From assembly GCF_000428125.1 (NCBI RefSeq), contig NZ_ATZI01000006.1, positions 114,597 to 178,596 of the forward strand: 64,000 bases of DNA, read 5' to 3'. A program made the position numbers and the translations under genes. This stretch comes from Bacteroides graminisolvens DSM 19988 = JCM 15093 (lineage in GTDB: Bacteria > Bacteroidota > Bacteroidia > Bacteroidales > Bacteroidaceae). Below the pieces are notes generated by a model. The model was not told the origin of the DNA and ran no database searches. It saw nothing but the letters and a program-made list of their open reading frames with translations. Positions 55,204-63,808 of this stretch are shown here, in pieces (the first letter of the stretch is position 1; each line of letters begins with the position of its first letter).

Positions 55204-56223
55204 TTATTCAACAATAGTTACCCAACCGTGCGCATCCGGTTCGTCGCCGTACTGAATAGCTCTAAGCTTATTGTACAATTTGGTGCATACCGGACCCGGT
55301 TTTCCGTCTTTAGAAAAGACATACGATTTATTATTTTCAACGTCATCAATGCGTTGTATCGGACTGATAACTGCTGCCGTACCGCAAGCACCTGCCTCCT
55401 CAAACGTGCTTAGTTCCTCTTCTGGAACAGGGCGTCTTTCTACTTTCATGCCCATATCCTCGGCCAATTGCATTAAGCTCTTGTTGGTGATAGAAGGCAA
55501 AATAGAAGTTGACAAAGGAGTAATGTATGTATTGTCTTTGATACCAAAGAAATTGGCAGCGCCACATTCATCAATGTATTTTTTCTCTTTCGCGTCGAGA
55601 TAAAACTCACTGGTATAGCCCAAATCGTGCGCCATTTTATTGGCACGCAAGCTGGCTGCATAATTACCACCCACTTTGTAAATACCGGTACCCAACGGTG
55701 CCGAACGGTCAAACTGACGGAAAATTACATAAGGATTAGTAGAGAAACCACCTTTAAAATAAGGACCAACCGGAGTGACCAATACCAGAAACAAATATTC
55801 ATCGGCCGGATGAACACCAACCTGCGCACCCGTCCCAATTAACAGCGGACGAATGTAAAGCGATGCTCCACTTTCATAAGGAGGCACAAAACGTTCGTTC
55901 AGCTTAATCACTTTAAGAACAGCCTCACGAAAACGCTCCGTAGGAAGTTCGGCCATCAAGATACCGCGACAAGTATCCTGCATACGTGCTGCATTATCTT
56001 CCAAACGAAACACACGAATCTTACCATCCTTACCACGAAAAGCCTTTAACCCTTCGAAAGCCTCCTGACCATAATGTAAACAAGTAGCAGCCATGTGCAT
56101 GTTAATGTACTCGCTGCTGCTTACCTCCAGCTCGCCCCAGGCTCCTTCACGAAAATTGATTCTCACATTGTAATCTGTCTTCATGTAACCAAAAGACAAA
56201 TTCGACCAGTCTATTTCTTTCAT
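55204..56223 (-). CDS. ilvE: Branched-chain amino acid aminotransferase
   Basis: Final step of Leu, Ile and Val synthesis, glutamate-dependent. A 339-residue fold-type IV enzyme of the longer eukaryote-like type II: YGQEAFEGLKAF, RPLLIGTGAQVGVHP, PLGTGIYKVGGNYAAS with the PLP Lys, DECGAANFFGI and TSILPSITNKSLMQLA. All family marks are present. Located 51 bases after xseB. Confidence 0.94.
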   Translation of the reverse strand: MKEIDWSNLSFGYMKTDYNVRINFREGAWGELEVSSSEYINMHMAATCLHYGQEAFEGLKAFRGKDGKIRVFRLEDNAARMQDTCRGILMAELPTERFREAVLKVIKLNERFVPPYESGASLYIRPLLIGTGAQVGVHPADEYLFLVLVTPVGPYFKGGFSTNPYVIFRQFDRSAPLGTGIYKVGGNYAASLRANKMAHDLGYTSEFYLDAKEKKYIDECGAANFFGIKDNTYITPLSTSILPSITNKSLMQLAEDMGMKVERRPVPEEELSTFEEAGACGTAAVISPIQRIDDVENNKSYVFSKDGKPGPVCTKLYNKLRAIQYGDEPDAHGWVTIVE

Positions 56224-56273
56224 TTTATTCAGTAATTAGTCATTTTCCTTTCAACGAACAAAAATAACCTTTA

Positions 56274-56480
56274 TTATTCAGATTGCCGCTTTTCTTGCAG
56301 TAATTTTTCTATTTCCGCATCCGCTTTCGTTAGTTTGTCGGAACAAAAAGCTATAATTTTGTTTGCTTCCTTTATTTTATCAGCCAAAACATCCAGCTCC
56401 AATTCGTTGGCATCAATTTGTCTCACTATCTCCTCCAAACGGGCCATTGCCTCCGTATACGTTTCCTTTTTTGCAGCCAT
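56274..56480 (-). CDS. xseB: Exodeoxyribonuclease VII small subunit
   Basis: A 68-residue helical protein: YTEAMARLEEIVRQIDANELELDVLADKIKEANKIIAFCSDKLTKAD pattern typical of XseB (quoted in part: EEIVRQIDANELELD). It binds XseA in many copies. It follows xseA by 10 bases, as expected for one operon. Confidence 0.92.
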   Translation of the reverse strand: MAAKKETYTEAMARLEEIVRQIDANELELDVLADKIKEANKIIAFCSDKLTKADAEIEKLLQEKRQSE

Positions 56481-56490
56481 ATTCTTTTAT

Positions 56491-57732
56491 TTAACTGTTA
56501 ACTTTACTAATGACAGAATCTACCTCCCCTTTTGCCAGACGCGTAGTCAGCCGGTCGCCCTCACGCAAGCTCGTTGCATCAGTAACCACCTTACCCTCTT
56601 TGAGCGTTAAGCTGTACCCCCGTTGCAACAAACGCTCCGGCGAAGCATCTTCTACCCGTTGCGCCACCAGCTCCAGCCGATGTTTCTGCGCGGTAAGCAA
56701 CACCTGCACGGCACGATGCATATCCTTGCGTGCGGTAAGTAATTGCATTTTGGCAGCCGACAAACGAGAAACCACTGCCGAAGGAATGCGCCGTTGCAAG
56801 TACATCAATCTTTGCTTTTCCTCTTCCATCCGGTTCAAAGCCACATCCCTGAGCTGCTCGGCCCAATGAAGAAGTTGCGCGGCAGCATCACTCATCCGCG
56901 CCACCAAATATTCCGCTGCTGCCGTAGGCGTTTTTACACGGGTATGCGCCACAGAATCGAGTACAGTATCGTCTCTTTCATGACCGATGCCCGTTATCAC
57001 AGGCAACGGAAACTGAGCACAAGAAGCCGCCAGAAGATACGTATCAAAGCCCGACAAATCGGATGTAGCCCCACCTCCCCGAATAATAACCACCACATCG
57101 AACTCATCTATCCGGGCATGTATCTTATCGAGCGCCTGTAAAACAGAATCTTCAACCTGATTGCCCTGCATCAGGGCCGGAAACAGCTCCGTATAAAAAT
57201 AAAAGCCGAAAGAGTTACTCTGTAATTGGTGACAAAAATCACCGTAACCGGCAGCGGTGGGCGACGAGATTACAGCAATGCGTTGAGGCAGCAAAGGCAT
57301 GTCTAACTCCTTGTTGAGTGTTAGCACACCCTCCTCCTCTAGTTGTTTGAGTATCTCACGACGGCGCCGAGCCATATCGCCCAACGTATACGTAGGATCA
57401 ATATCATGCACAGTAAGGCTGTATCCGTATAACTCATGAAACTCTACCGATACCTTTACCAGCACCTTGATGCCCGATGTAAATGCCTGACCGGTAGCCT
57501 CTTCAAAATAAGGTCTCAGTATGCGATAAATGGTTGCCCAAATAGTACCTCGCGCTTTGGCCACCAGATTATTGCTACGCGGATCTTTCTGAATAAACTC
57601 CAGGTAACAATGCCCCGTGCTGTTTGAACGCACATCACTCAACTCTGCCTGCACCCAATATTCGTCGGGCAGGCATTGCGACAAACTGCGTTTTACCAAT
57701 GCGTTCAGCTCAAAAAGAGAGAGACTTTCCAT
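56491..57732 (-). CDS. xseA: Exodeoxyribonuclease VII large subunit
   Basis: Degrades single-stranded DNA from both ends with XseB. The 413-residue protein has an N-terminal OB domain (VQAELSDVRSNSTGHCYLEF), the catalytic core with IAVISSPTAAGYGDF, VIIRGGGATSDLSGFD and GIGHERDDTVLDSVAHTRVKTPTAAAEYL, then a helical region and the C-terminal LLQRGYSLTLKEGKVV. It directly adjoins the subtilase gene upstream. Confidence 0.95.
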   Translation of the reverse strand: MESLSLFELNALVKRSLSQCLPDEYWVQAELSDVRSNSTGHCYLEFIQKDPRSNNLVAKARGTIWATIYRILRPYFEEATGQAFTSGIKVLVKVSVEFHELYGYSLTVHDIDPTYTLGDMARRRREILKQLEEEGVLTLNKELDMPLLPQRIAVISSPTAAGYGDFCHQLQSNSFGFYFYTELFPALMQGNQVEDSVLQALDKIHARIDEFDVVVIIRGGGATSDLSGFDTYLLAASCAQFPLPVITGIGHERDDTVLDSVAHTRVKTPTAAAEYLVARMSDAAAQLLHWAEQLRDVALNRMEEEKQRLMYLQRRIPSAVVSRLSAAKMQLLTARKDMHRAVQVLLTAQKHRLELVAQRVEDASPERLLQRGYSLTLKEGKVVTDATSLREGDRLTTRLAKGEVDSVISKVNS

Positions 57733-59097
57733 TTATTTTTGTTTATTGGTCCATTGATACGCCTTCCAAAGATCAGGCACACCGTAACCGTAAATATTAT
57801 CCGGGAAAGATGCCCTGTCGCCCGAAGTTCTCACCAAATCGATCAACTGATGAGCCGTAAGTTGCGGACAAGCCTGCCACAGGCAAGCCACCATGCCGCA
57901 CATGATGGGTGAGGCAAACGAAGTACCGTTTGCATTTCCCGCAACACCGTCGGTTCCCATTACATCGGCAGCCATACCTACCGCCACCACATCGGGCTTA
58001 ATGCGGTTATCGGCCGTATTGCCTATGGAAGAGAACGGAGCCAGAATGCCTGTTTTAGCAATAGCCCCCACCGTAATAACATGTTCAGCATCGCCCGGAG
58101 GAGTTATCTTTTTCCAAGAACCACTTCCCGAATTTCCGGCACTACACACAACCACCATACCCTTGTCGGCCGCTTTGGAAGCCTGACGAGACATCAAGGC
58201 ATATTGCCCGTTGAGGTTGCGGTATTCGTAATTTTTTGATTGATCATCGAAAGCATAATACCCCAGCGACGTATTGACCAAATCAACGCCAACACTATCG
58301 GCAAATTCAATAGCCGCTGCCCAATAATCTTGTTCCACCAAATTTTCAGAATATTCATCTTCGCTGCGAAGCAACCAGTAATCAGCTTCGGGAGCCGTAC
58401 CCACCATTACATAAGGCTGATTCATGCCCATGCACGAAAGCACCTTCATGCCGTGACTGCTCTCAGCATAAATATCGCACGAAGAGTTTACAAAATCCTT
58501 CACACCTACAATATGTATATTCTGCATCGCCTTGATACGATCGGCATTGTGAAAGCCCGCATCAATGACTGCAATGGTCATTCCCTTGCCCCTGAACCCG
58601 GCTTCATGCAACTTATCGGCCTTACTCATTTGTATCTGACGATAAGATTTCCCATAGTAAAGGCTGTCCACACGCACCACCTTATCCGTTATAGAATCTC
58701 TTTTCAACGCCTTGTCTTTGTTCGTGCGGGTAAGCTGTTGCCACACCTTCTCCACCGACCGAACAAAAGGCAGCCTACTGATGCGAGCCATGCGCGAACT
58801 GTCGTTGCAAGAAACCGTCACGAAATTATCCCATTTACCAGTTACTACAATCCTCACCCCTTGTTTCCGAATAGCCTCAACATACCTGGCGCATACGGGC
58901 AAGTCGGTCGAGTCTACCGATAACTGCTGGCGGGCACGACGTGCCAATGCCTTTGCCGATAAAAACTCCTGCGGCTTGCTGAGCGAGTAAGTCGTTGCTG
59001 CCTTATCGGTTAAACTCACCCTAAATTTTAATGTATCTTTCTGTGCTGCGACTGTAATCGATACAAACGCAAGCAGTGCCATAGCAAATATTCTCAT
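57733..59097 (-). CDS. Secreted S8-family (subtilisin-like) serine peptidase
   Basis: A 454-residue exported protease: signal peptide (MRIFAMALLAFVSITVAAQ), a pro-region of about 140 residues with FVRSVEKVW, then the catalytic domain with Asp in IAVIDAGFHN, His in ESSHGMKVLSCM and Ser in GTSFASPIMCGMVA. Start ATG 59097 gives a clean signal peptide; the longer frame to 59145 overlaps mnmA. It lies 25 bases after mnmA in the same run. The target is unknown. Confidence 0.88.
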   Translation of the reverse strand: MRIFAMALLAFVSITVAAQKDTLKFRVSLTDKAATTYSLSKPQEFLSAKALARRARQQLSVDSTDLPVCARYVEAIRKQGVRIVVTGKWDNFVTVSCNDSSRMARISRLPFVRSVEKVWQQLTRTNKDKALKRDSITDKVVRVDSLYYGKSYRQIQMSKADKLHEAGFRGKGMTIAVIDAGFHNADRIKAMQNIHIVGVKDFVNSSCDIYAESSHGMKVLSCMGMNQPYVMVGTAPEADYWLLRSEDEYSENLVEQDYWAAAIEFADSVGVDLVNTSLGYYAFDDQSKNYEYRNLNGQYALMSRQASKAADKGMVVVCSAGNSGSGSWKKITPPGDAEHVITVGAIAKTGILAPFSSIGNTADNRIKPDVVAVGMAADVMGTDGVAGNANGTSFASPIMCGMVACLWQACPQLTAHQLIDLVRTSGDRASFPDNIYGYGVPDLWKAYQWTNKQK

Positions 59098-59122
59098 AAA
59101 AACTCTTGTTGACCGGCCACCA

Positions 59123-60217
59123 TTACCAGCCATCTTTCTTATCATTAATAATTAAGTTGATTCCTCTTTGCGAAGCGATGTATGCTCCTCCTAAAACCCG
59201 GTTTCCGTCGTAAAAGACAGCCGATTGTCCGGGTGTTACCGCCGACGCTTCCGCCAAAAAGCGAACCAGCCACCGCCCGTCGCCCAAGTTCAATACCCGG
59301 CAGGGAATAGCCTGACTCCGGTAACGAATGCGTACTGCCAGATTGCTGCACGAAAGCAATTCAGCCTCATCCGTTATCTGCGCCTGTTCAAGCAACATAT
59401 ACTCCGTTTTCAGTTGTTCGGCCTCACCCAACATCACTGTATTCTTTTCCGGGTTGAGTTTGAGCACATACATGGGTTTTCCCAAAGCAATTTCCAGTCC
59501 TTTTCGTTGTCCGACGGTGTAATAAGGAAACCCTTTATGGCGTCCCAACTTCACCCCATCGTGACTAACAAACCATCCTTCGCCAATCTCCTCATCAATC
59601 TGAGGGTCATACTTCCGGAGGAAATCGCGATAATCACCCTCAATGAAACACACCTCCATGCTTTCGCCCTCGCGTGATTTTGCAACAAAGCCTTTGCGAT
59701 TGAGATATTCGCGAACTTGCAATTTATTGTAACCCCCTAACGGAAAAAGGCAACGCCTCAACACCGCCTGTCCCAGTCTCCACAAGAAGTACGACTGATC
59801 TTTACCTTCATCCTCGCCGCGCACGATGTACATTTGCCCGTTCCGCTCCTCCAACTTAGAATAATGCCCGGTTGCAATGTACTGACATGCTAATTTATCG
59901 GCCCACTCCAGCAATATGCGAAATTTAAACAGCGGATTGCATAACACACAAGGGTTAGGCGTACGACCGTGCCTATATTCATCCATAAAGTTTTTCACGA
60001 CGACTTCCTTGAAGGGCACACGTTCATCGACCACATAATGCTCCACCCCTATTTTTTGCGCCAGCTCCTTGGCATCGGCAATAAAATCATCTTTCTCCCA
60101 AACACGCATGGTAAGTCCTACCACCTCGTATCCTTGTTCCTGTAGCATCAAGCAGGTAGCCGAACTGTCTATCCCACCGCTCATCCCAACTAAAACTTTC
60201 TTTTTCCCTTCTTTCAT
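59123..60217 (-). CDS. mnmA: tRNA-specific 2-thiouridylase
   Basis: Puts sulfur on U34 of tRNA-Lys, Glu and Gln. From ATG 60217 it is 364 residues with the PP-loop [28 protein letters not shown] with the first catalytic Cys, [15 protein letters not shown], and [13 protein letters not shown] with the second Cys. C-terminal beta domain follows. The frame from 60241 is rejected because the -7 box lies at 60239-60246. It heads the eight-gene minus-strand run. Confidence 0.93.
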   Translation of the reverse strand: MKEGKKKVLVGMSGGIDSSATCLMLQEQGYEVVGLTMRVWEKDDFIADAKELAQKIGVEHYVVDERVPFKEVVVKNFMDEYRHGRTPNPCVLCNPLFKFRILLEWADKLACQYIATGHYSKLEERNGQMYIVRGEDEGKDQSYFLWRLGQAVLRRCLFPLGGYNKLQVREYLNRKGFVAKSREGESMEVCFIEGDYRDFLRKYDPQIDEEIGEGWFVSHDGVKLGRHKGFPYYTVGQRKGLEIALGKPMYVLKLNPEKNTVMLGEAEQLKTEYMLLEQAQITDEAELLSCSNLAVRIRYRSQAIPCRVLNLGDGRWLVRFLAEASAVTPGQSAVFYDGNRVLGGAYIASQRGINLIINDKKDGW

Positions 60218-60238
60218 CCAACAAATAAATGAATACTG

Positions 60239-60246
60239 CAAATTTA
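60239..60246 (-). promoter_or_regulatory. -7 box TAAATTTG for the mnmA run
   Basis: Minus-strand TAAATTTG, 21 bases before the ATG at 60217. It matches TAnnTTTG. Confidence 0.55.
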
Positions 60247-60294
60247 CATGATTTTGAGGAGATTACCAGCTTCGCTACATAAAATGCATGAAAA

Positions 60295-60410
60295 AAAGTA
60301 TCACCAAGTATCACCAACGTCATAACTGGTTGATAACCAAACTATTGTGTGTGATACTTGCCTTAAAAAAAGCCTCACCAAGTATCACCAAGTATCACCA
60401 ACTTTTTCGA
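60295..60410. repeat. Dispersed repeat with CAAGTATCAC units, copy 2
   Basis: Same plan as copy 1 at 7521-7640: a first block AAGTATCACCAAGTATCACC, a diverged spacer with the inverted GTGTGATACTTG (60349-60360), a short A-run before AGCC, and a second block of three AGTATCACC-like units ending CAACTTTTT. It lies about 80 bases upstream of a minus-strand gene start (mnmA), as copy 1 lies upstream of rpe, in the same orientation. Confidence 0.8.
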
Positions 60411-60508
60411 TAGTAATTCATTACATATTTCTGCTATTTATTCTTTCTATATAGGATCTTTAGTTAGCATGCTTCTGCGATTTATTTTGCAGGTGAGCAA
60501 TTTTCGTC

Positions 60509-60591
60509 TACACCCGGATCTACACAGTTTGTACACCCCCGTGTATACGGTCTGTAGATCCGGGTGTATAACATCTGTACACCCGGGTGTA
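60509..60591. repeat. Array of four TACACCCGGGTGTA-type palindromes
   Basis: Four units start near 60509, 60531, 60553 and 60577, spaced 22-24 bases. The first (TACACCCGGATCTACA) and third (TGTAGATCCGGGTGTA) are exact reverse complements over 16 bases; the second is TACAC-ccc-CGTGTA like; the fourth contains the perfect 14-base palindrome TACACCCGGGTGTA (60578-60591). They could be a protein-binding array or a large folded stem. A decayed counterpart may lie at 7725-7760. Confidence 0.75.
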
Positions 60592-60853
60592 TGGAAAGTT
60601 TTGCAAGGAGAAGCCAATTATTTGATTATTGTTGCATGAATTGGAGAAAATCAATACCTTTACATTATATATCAAGTAAAGCATCGTTTTTTCGCAACTG
60701 CTTGTTTGAATGTAGATGTGTTCAACCCATCAGGGCTGAGAATAACCCCAAGAAAGTGGTTTTTTGTGCCCTTCAATATAATTGAGCAGGCCATTGAGCT
60801 AATATTAAACGGCTCGATAATTTATTATCAATATGACCACAATGTCAAGTCTA
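60592..60853. other. Gene-free stretch before the GNAT-PIN gene
   Basis: No convincing gene. The open frame at 60564-60785 runs through the palindromes and has no start context or recognisable product. TACCTTTA near 60656 is only a near-match to a -7 box. Nothing else was seen. Confidence 0.4.
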
Positions 60854-60861
60854 TAATTTTG
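60854..60861 (+). promoter_or_regulatory. -7 box TAATTTTG for the GNAT-PIN/ASCH operon
   Basis: TAATTTTG, 29 bases before the ATG at 60891, with TTTA 19 bases further upstream. A fair match to the Bacteroidetes promoter. Confidence 0.55.
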
Positions 60862-60890
60862 AAATTATGACTCCGAAATGATATAATCGC

Positions 60891-62951
60891 ATGAATATAG
60901 AATTCATCAATAGCACAAACCACTTCTTCCCTGAGGTTATAACACTAGGGAAGAAGAATTCTGCCACATTAGGGTTTATGCCTGATGGTGGGTTTGAAGA
61001 CCATGCAAATAAAAACGCCATCATTATTGCACATAATGATGCGGATTTGTGTGGCTATTTGATGTTTCGTGAGGTCCCTCGATATTCAAGAATCAGTATC
61101 GCCCACCTATGCGTAAATGATGAGTTCAGAGGTCAGAAAGTTACCAGCAAGTTGCTAGATGCCCTTCGACAAAAGTATCAAAGTAAATATTCTGGCATTG
61201 CTTTGAGTTGCCGAGAAGATTATGTAACAGCATCTAAAGTATGGGAGAGCTATGGATTTGTCTCAAAAGGGAAAGTCCGTAGTCGCAGCTTGGATGAGCA
61301 TTATCTGAATAAGTGGTGGTATGACTTCTGCAAACCTGACTTGTTTAGTTTAGCTGCATCAAACTCCCTAAAAGTTAAGGCTTTACTCGATGCAAATATC
61401 ATAGTCAAGCTACGTGATGCAGCAACCAATTACAACCCCTCGGAAGACCCTCGTGGACTTTTGGCAGACTGGTTGACAGACGAGACTGAGTTGTATTTTT
61501 CCCCTGAAACATACAACGAAATCAATAGAGATGCGAATCTCAAAAGAGCCGAAAAAACGAGAGGTTTTTTAAGTACTTTTATTGAAGAGAGGTGCGATGT
61601 CGAAAAACAAAAGCAGGTAGCGAATGAATTAAAGACAATAATTAAAGGTAATTCAGATAACGACAAGTCAGACAGAAAACAATTGGCAACCTGTATAGTC
61701 TCTGATATAAGTTATTTCATAACCTTTGACTATGGGATTATAGGTAAGAGAGAAACTATAGAGGCTCAATATGATATTCAAATATTCACGCCTCAAGAGT
61801 TTATTATTGTGATTGATCAACTACTTAATAAGGAAGAGTATTCTCCATCTTTATTACGTGGCGTAATCAGGCACTCTGTATCAAATATTAAGAATGACGA
61901 ACTTCAAAAATGTATAGATTCATTTGTCGATCATAACTCTAAAGAGAAAAGATTAGCATTTGAAAATATTGTTTACGGCACCGTTTTAAAGCCGGATAAT
62001 ACAAAAGTAAAGGTAATAAAGAGTGATACTGAATACTTGGCTTTTTACGCTTATACATACCAGCAAAACGAGTTAACGATTCATTTTCTAAGATTAATGC
62101 ATCGAAGAGATAGCCACACTCTCTTTATGCAACTTATTGCAGATTTTATTTCAAAAGCAATTAAACGAGATATCTCCCAAATTGTTATTCTAGAGACTTG
62201 CCTTGCGAATAGCTATAAAGCGACTCTTTCTCGGATGGGTTTTGAAAAACAGATAGATTCGGCTACTTGGATTAAATTACTGTGTAATAGTATTGTCTCG
62301 AAATCAGACTTGACATTAGTCATAGAAAAGGCAAATATTGAAACTTCGTGTGTTGATTTACAATCTGCCGATGATGCTCAATTATTAGATATTGAATGTA
62401 GGTTATTTCCTCTAAAAATATGGGATATTAATATACCGTGCTATATAATTCCAATTAGAGCATTCTGGGCTGGACATTTATTTGATGCGAATATTTCAGG
62501 GCAAACATTATTTGGAGCTGAACCAGATAAGCTATGGAATATAGAGAATGTGTATTATCGAGCCACAAAGCCAATAACCGAGATTGCCCCTGCTCGCATA
62601 TTATGGTATGTAAGTAATAATAAAAATACGAGCCGTAGTAAGTCTATTGTAGCAACTTCTTATTTGGATGAGGTATTGACAGATAAACCGAAAATATTAT
62701 ATCGAAATAATAGACACTATGGCATTTACGAATGGCAAAACATATATGAACTATGTGACGGGAATATTGAGACAGATATTAGAGCTTTGAAGTTTAGCAA
62801 AACAGAAGTATTTGAATATCCTGTTAGTTATAATGATATTCAACAGATATTGAAAGATAATGGGCGAAAAGGAAATAGCTTTGCATCGCCACTGAGAGTG
62901 AGTAAGGAAATCTTTAATCAGATTTATAAATTAGGAAAGTGCAAAAAGTAA
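60891..62951 (+). CDS. Multidomain GNAT-PIN-GNAT-PUA-like protein
   Basis: A 686-residue soluble protein with an unusual domain order. Residues 1-145: GNAT acetyltransferase fold (ISIAHLCVNDEFRGQ with the Arg-Gly acetyl-CoA loop near 80-85, and ASKVWESYGF). Residues 163-305: PIN nuclease-like domain with the expected acidic residues D167 (ALLDANI), E210 (TYNEINRD), D261 (SDRKQLATC) and D280 (FITFD). Residues about 355-465: a second, GNAT-like region (SQIVILETCLANSYKATLSRMGF). Residues about 500-686: possibly a PUA/EVE-like fold (IPIRAFWAGHLF, ILWYVSNN). PIN and PUA-type domains point to RNA. AT-rich compared with its neighbours. Its end overlaps the ASCH gene. Not a family I can name. Confidence 0.75.
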   Translation: MNIEFINSTNHFFPEVITLGKKNSATLGFMPDGGFEDHANKNAIIIAHNDADLCGYLMFREVPRYSRISIAHLCVNDEFRGQKVTSKLLDALRQKYQSKYSGIALSCREDYVTASKVWESYGFVSKGKVRSRSLDEHYLNKWWYDFCKPDLFSLAASNSLKVKALLDANIIVKLRDAATNYNPSEDPRGLLADWLTDETELYFSPETYNEINRDANLKRAEKTRGFLSTFIEERCDVEKQKQVANELKTIIKGNSDNDKSDRKQLATCIVSDISYFITFDYGIIGKRETIEAQYDIQIFTPQEFIIVIDQLLNKEEYSPSLLRGVIRHSVSNIKNDELQKCIDSFVDHNSKEKRLAFENIVYGTVLKPDNTKVKVIKSDTEYLAFYAYTYQQNELTIHFLRLMHRRDSHTLFMQLIADFISKAIKRDISQIVILETCLANSYKATLSRMGFEKQIDSATWIKLLCNSIVSKSDLTLVIEKANIETSCVDLQSADDAQLLDIECRLFPLKIWDINIPCYIIPIRAFWAGHLFDANISGQTLFGAEPDKLWNIENVYYRATKPITEIAPARILWYVSNNKNTSRSKSIVATSYLDEVLTDKPKILYRNNRHYGIYEWQNIYELCDGNIETDIRALKFSKTEVFEYPVSYNDIQQILKDNGRKGNSFASPLRVSKEIFNQIYKLGKCKK

Positions 62952-63388
62952 GCAATATAAAAAAGTATCTATTCATATCCGTGAAACCGGAATTTGCGAA
63001 TAAAATTATCGCAAAGGAGAAGTGTATAGAGCTACGAAAGATTAAACCTCACGTAAAAGCTGGTGATTATATCATAATATATGCATCATCGCCTATTAAA
63101 TGTGTGGTTGGATTTGGTAAAATTAAACAAATAATAGAAACGACCCCAATGGAAATGTGGAGTAATTACTCTGAATATTTGGGAATTGATGAATTGAGAT
63201 TCTCAAACTATTACGCAGGACGTAAAAGGGCTATCGGAATTGAAATAGAAACAATAAAGTCTGTTACCCCTATTAACTTAATAAGCCTCAAAAAGGTAGA
63301 CGCAAACTTTCATCCTCCGCAAGTTTACAGATATGTAACAAATGAGCAAGTTTGCGAAACCATCACCAAATTTTTAGCACTGAAGTAA
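62939..63388 (+). CDS. ASCH/PUA-like domain protein
   Basis: A 149-residue protein. ISVKPEFANKIIAKEKCIELRK carries the K-x-x-E-x-R pattern of the ASCH superfamily (quoted: KEKCIELRK), followed by GDYIIIYASSPIKCVVGFGKI, the usual strand pattern. ASCH proteins are related to PUA and are thought to bind RNA or modified nucleotides. The GTG start at 62939 is 13 bases inside the end of the GNAT-PIN gene and is preceded by AGGAAA, so expression is coupled. It could be partner or antitoxin of the larger protein; this is inference. Confidence 0.8.
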   Translation: MQKVSNIKKYLFISVKPEFANKIIAKEKCIELRKIKPHVKAGDYIIIYASSPIKCVVGFGKIKQIIETTPMEMWSNYSEYLGIDELRFSNYYAGRKRAIGIEIETIKSVTPINLISLKKVDANFHPPQVYRYVTNEQVCETITKFLALK

Positions 63389-63439
63389 TATACTCAACAA
63401 AATACAACTATTCGAACAGAAATCAAGAGGATTCATGAT

Positions 63440-63740
63440 ATGGCAAAAGAAATAATAATAAACGATAGCGAATACGCTCAAATATTGTAGCAAGCAGTTT
63501 CTGAGATTCAAACTGCTCGCACTATTGTTGCCCGACAAGTAAACACAACCGTCAATTCTGTATATTAGAATATCGGGAAGCTACTCTTTGATAGGAATTT
63601 AGAGAGTGGATATGGTATAGTGGCGTAGTTAAGCGTTTATCGGTGGACCTGAAAGAACAGTTCCCTGATATGGGATTGTCTCCTCGCAACCTTTGGGATA
63701 TGAAGCGTTTTTATGAAAGATATAAAACGGGTGATTCAAT
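63440..63740 (+). pseudogene. Remnant of a DUF1016/YhcG-type nuclease gene
   Basis: From ATG 63440 the frame reads MAKEIIINDSEYAQIL, then a TAG (63488-63490), QAVSEIQTARTIVARQVN, another TAG (near 63566), NIGKLLFDRNLESGYG, a frameshift, and in another frame VVKRLSVDLKEQFPDMG followed by LSPRNLWDMKRFYERY. That order is the N-terminal domain of DUF1016 (PDDEXK nuclease-associated) proteins. Two stops and a frameshift make it dead, and the rest is missing where the IS end begins. Confidence 0.8.
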
Positions 63741-63777
63741 GAGGGTGTGTCAAAACAGGCACATCCTCTTTTTTTCT
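63741..63777 (+). terminator. Hairpin at the probable IS end
   Basis: GAGGGTGTG pairs with CACATCCTC over 9 bp (one G-T pair) with a 10-base loop, followed by a T run on the plus strand. GAGGGTGTGTCAAAA probably is the outer end of the IS element, so the hairpin would block readthrough into the IS. Confidence 0.6.
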
Positions 63778-63808
63778 AATCGCTAGCTTGTCTCTAATCT
63801 AAGTTTAC

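Noticed and set aside
60700..60765. Riboswitch (a GGCTGAGAATAACCC stretch recalls the TPP class)
   Set aside because: The second conserved half of the TPP core is not present and the downstream gene is unrelated to thiamine.
60564..60785. 73-residue open frame as a gene
   Set aside because: Starts inside the palindrome array, has no promoter or family resemblance, and is rich in Cys and Ser without a pattern.
60891..62951. Retron, Abi or restriction enzyme identity for the large accessory protein
   Set aside because: No reverse transcriptase, methylase or helicase motifs are present; only GNAT, PIN and PUA-like patterns can be supported.
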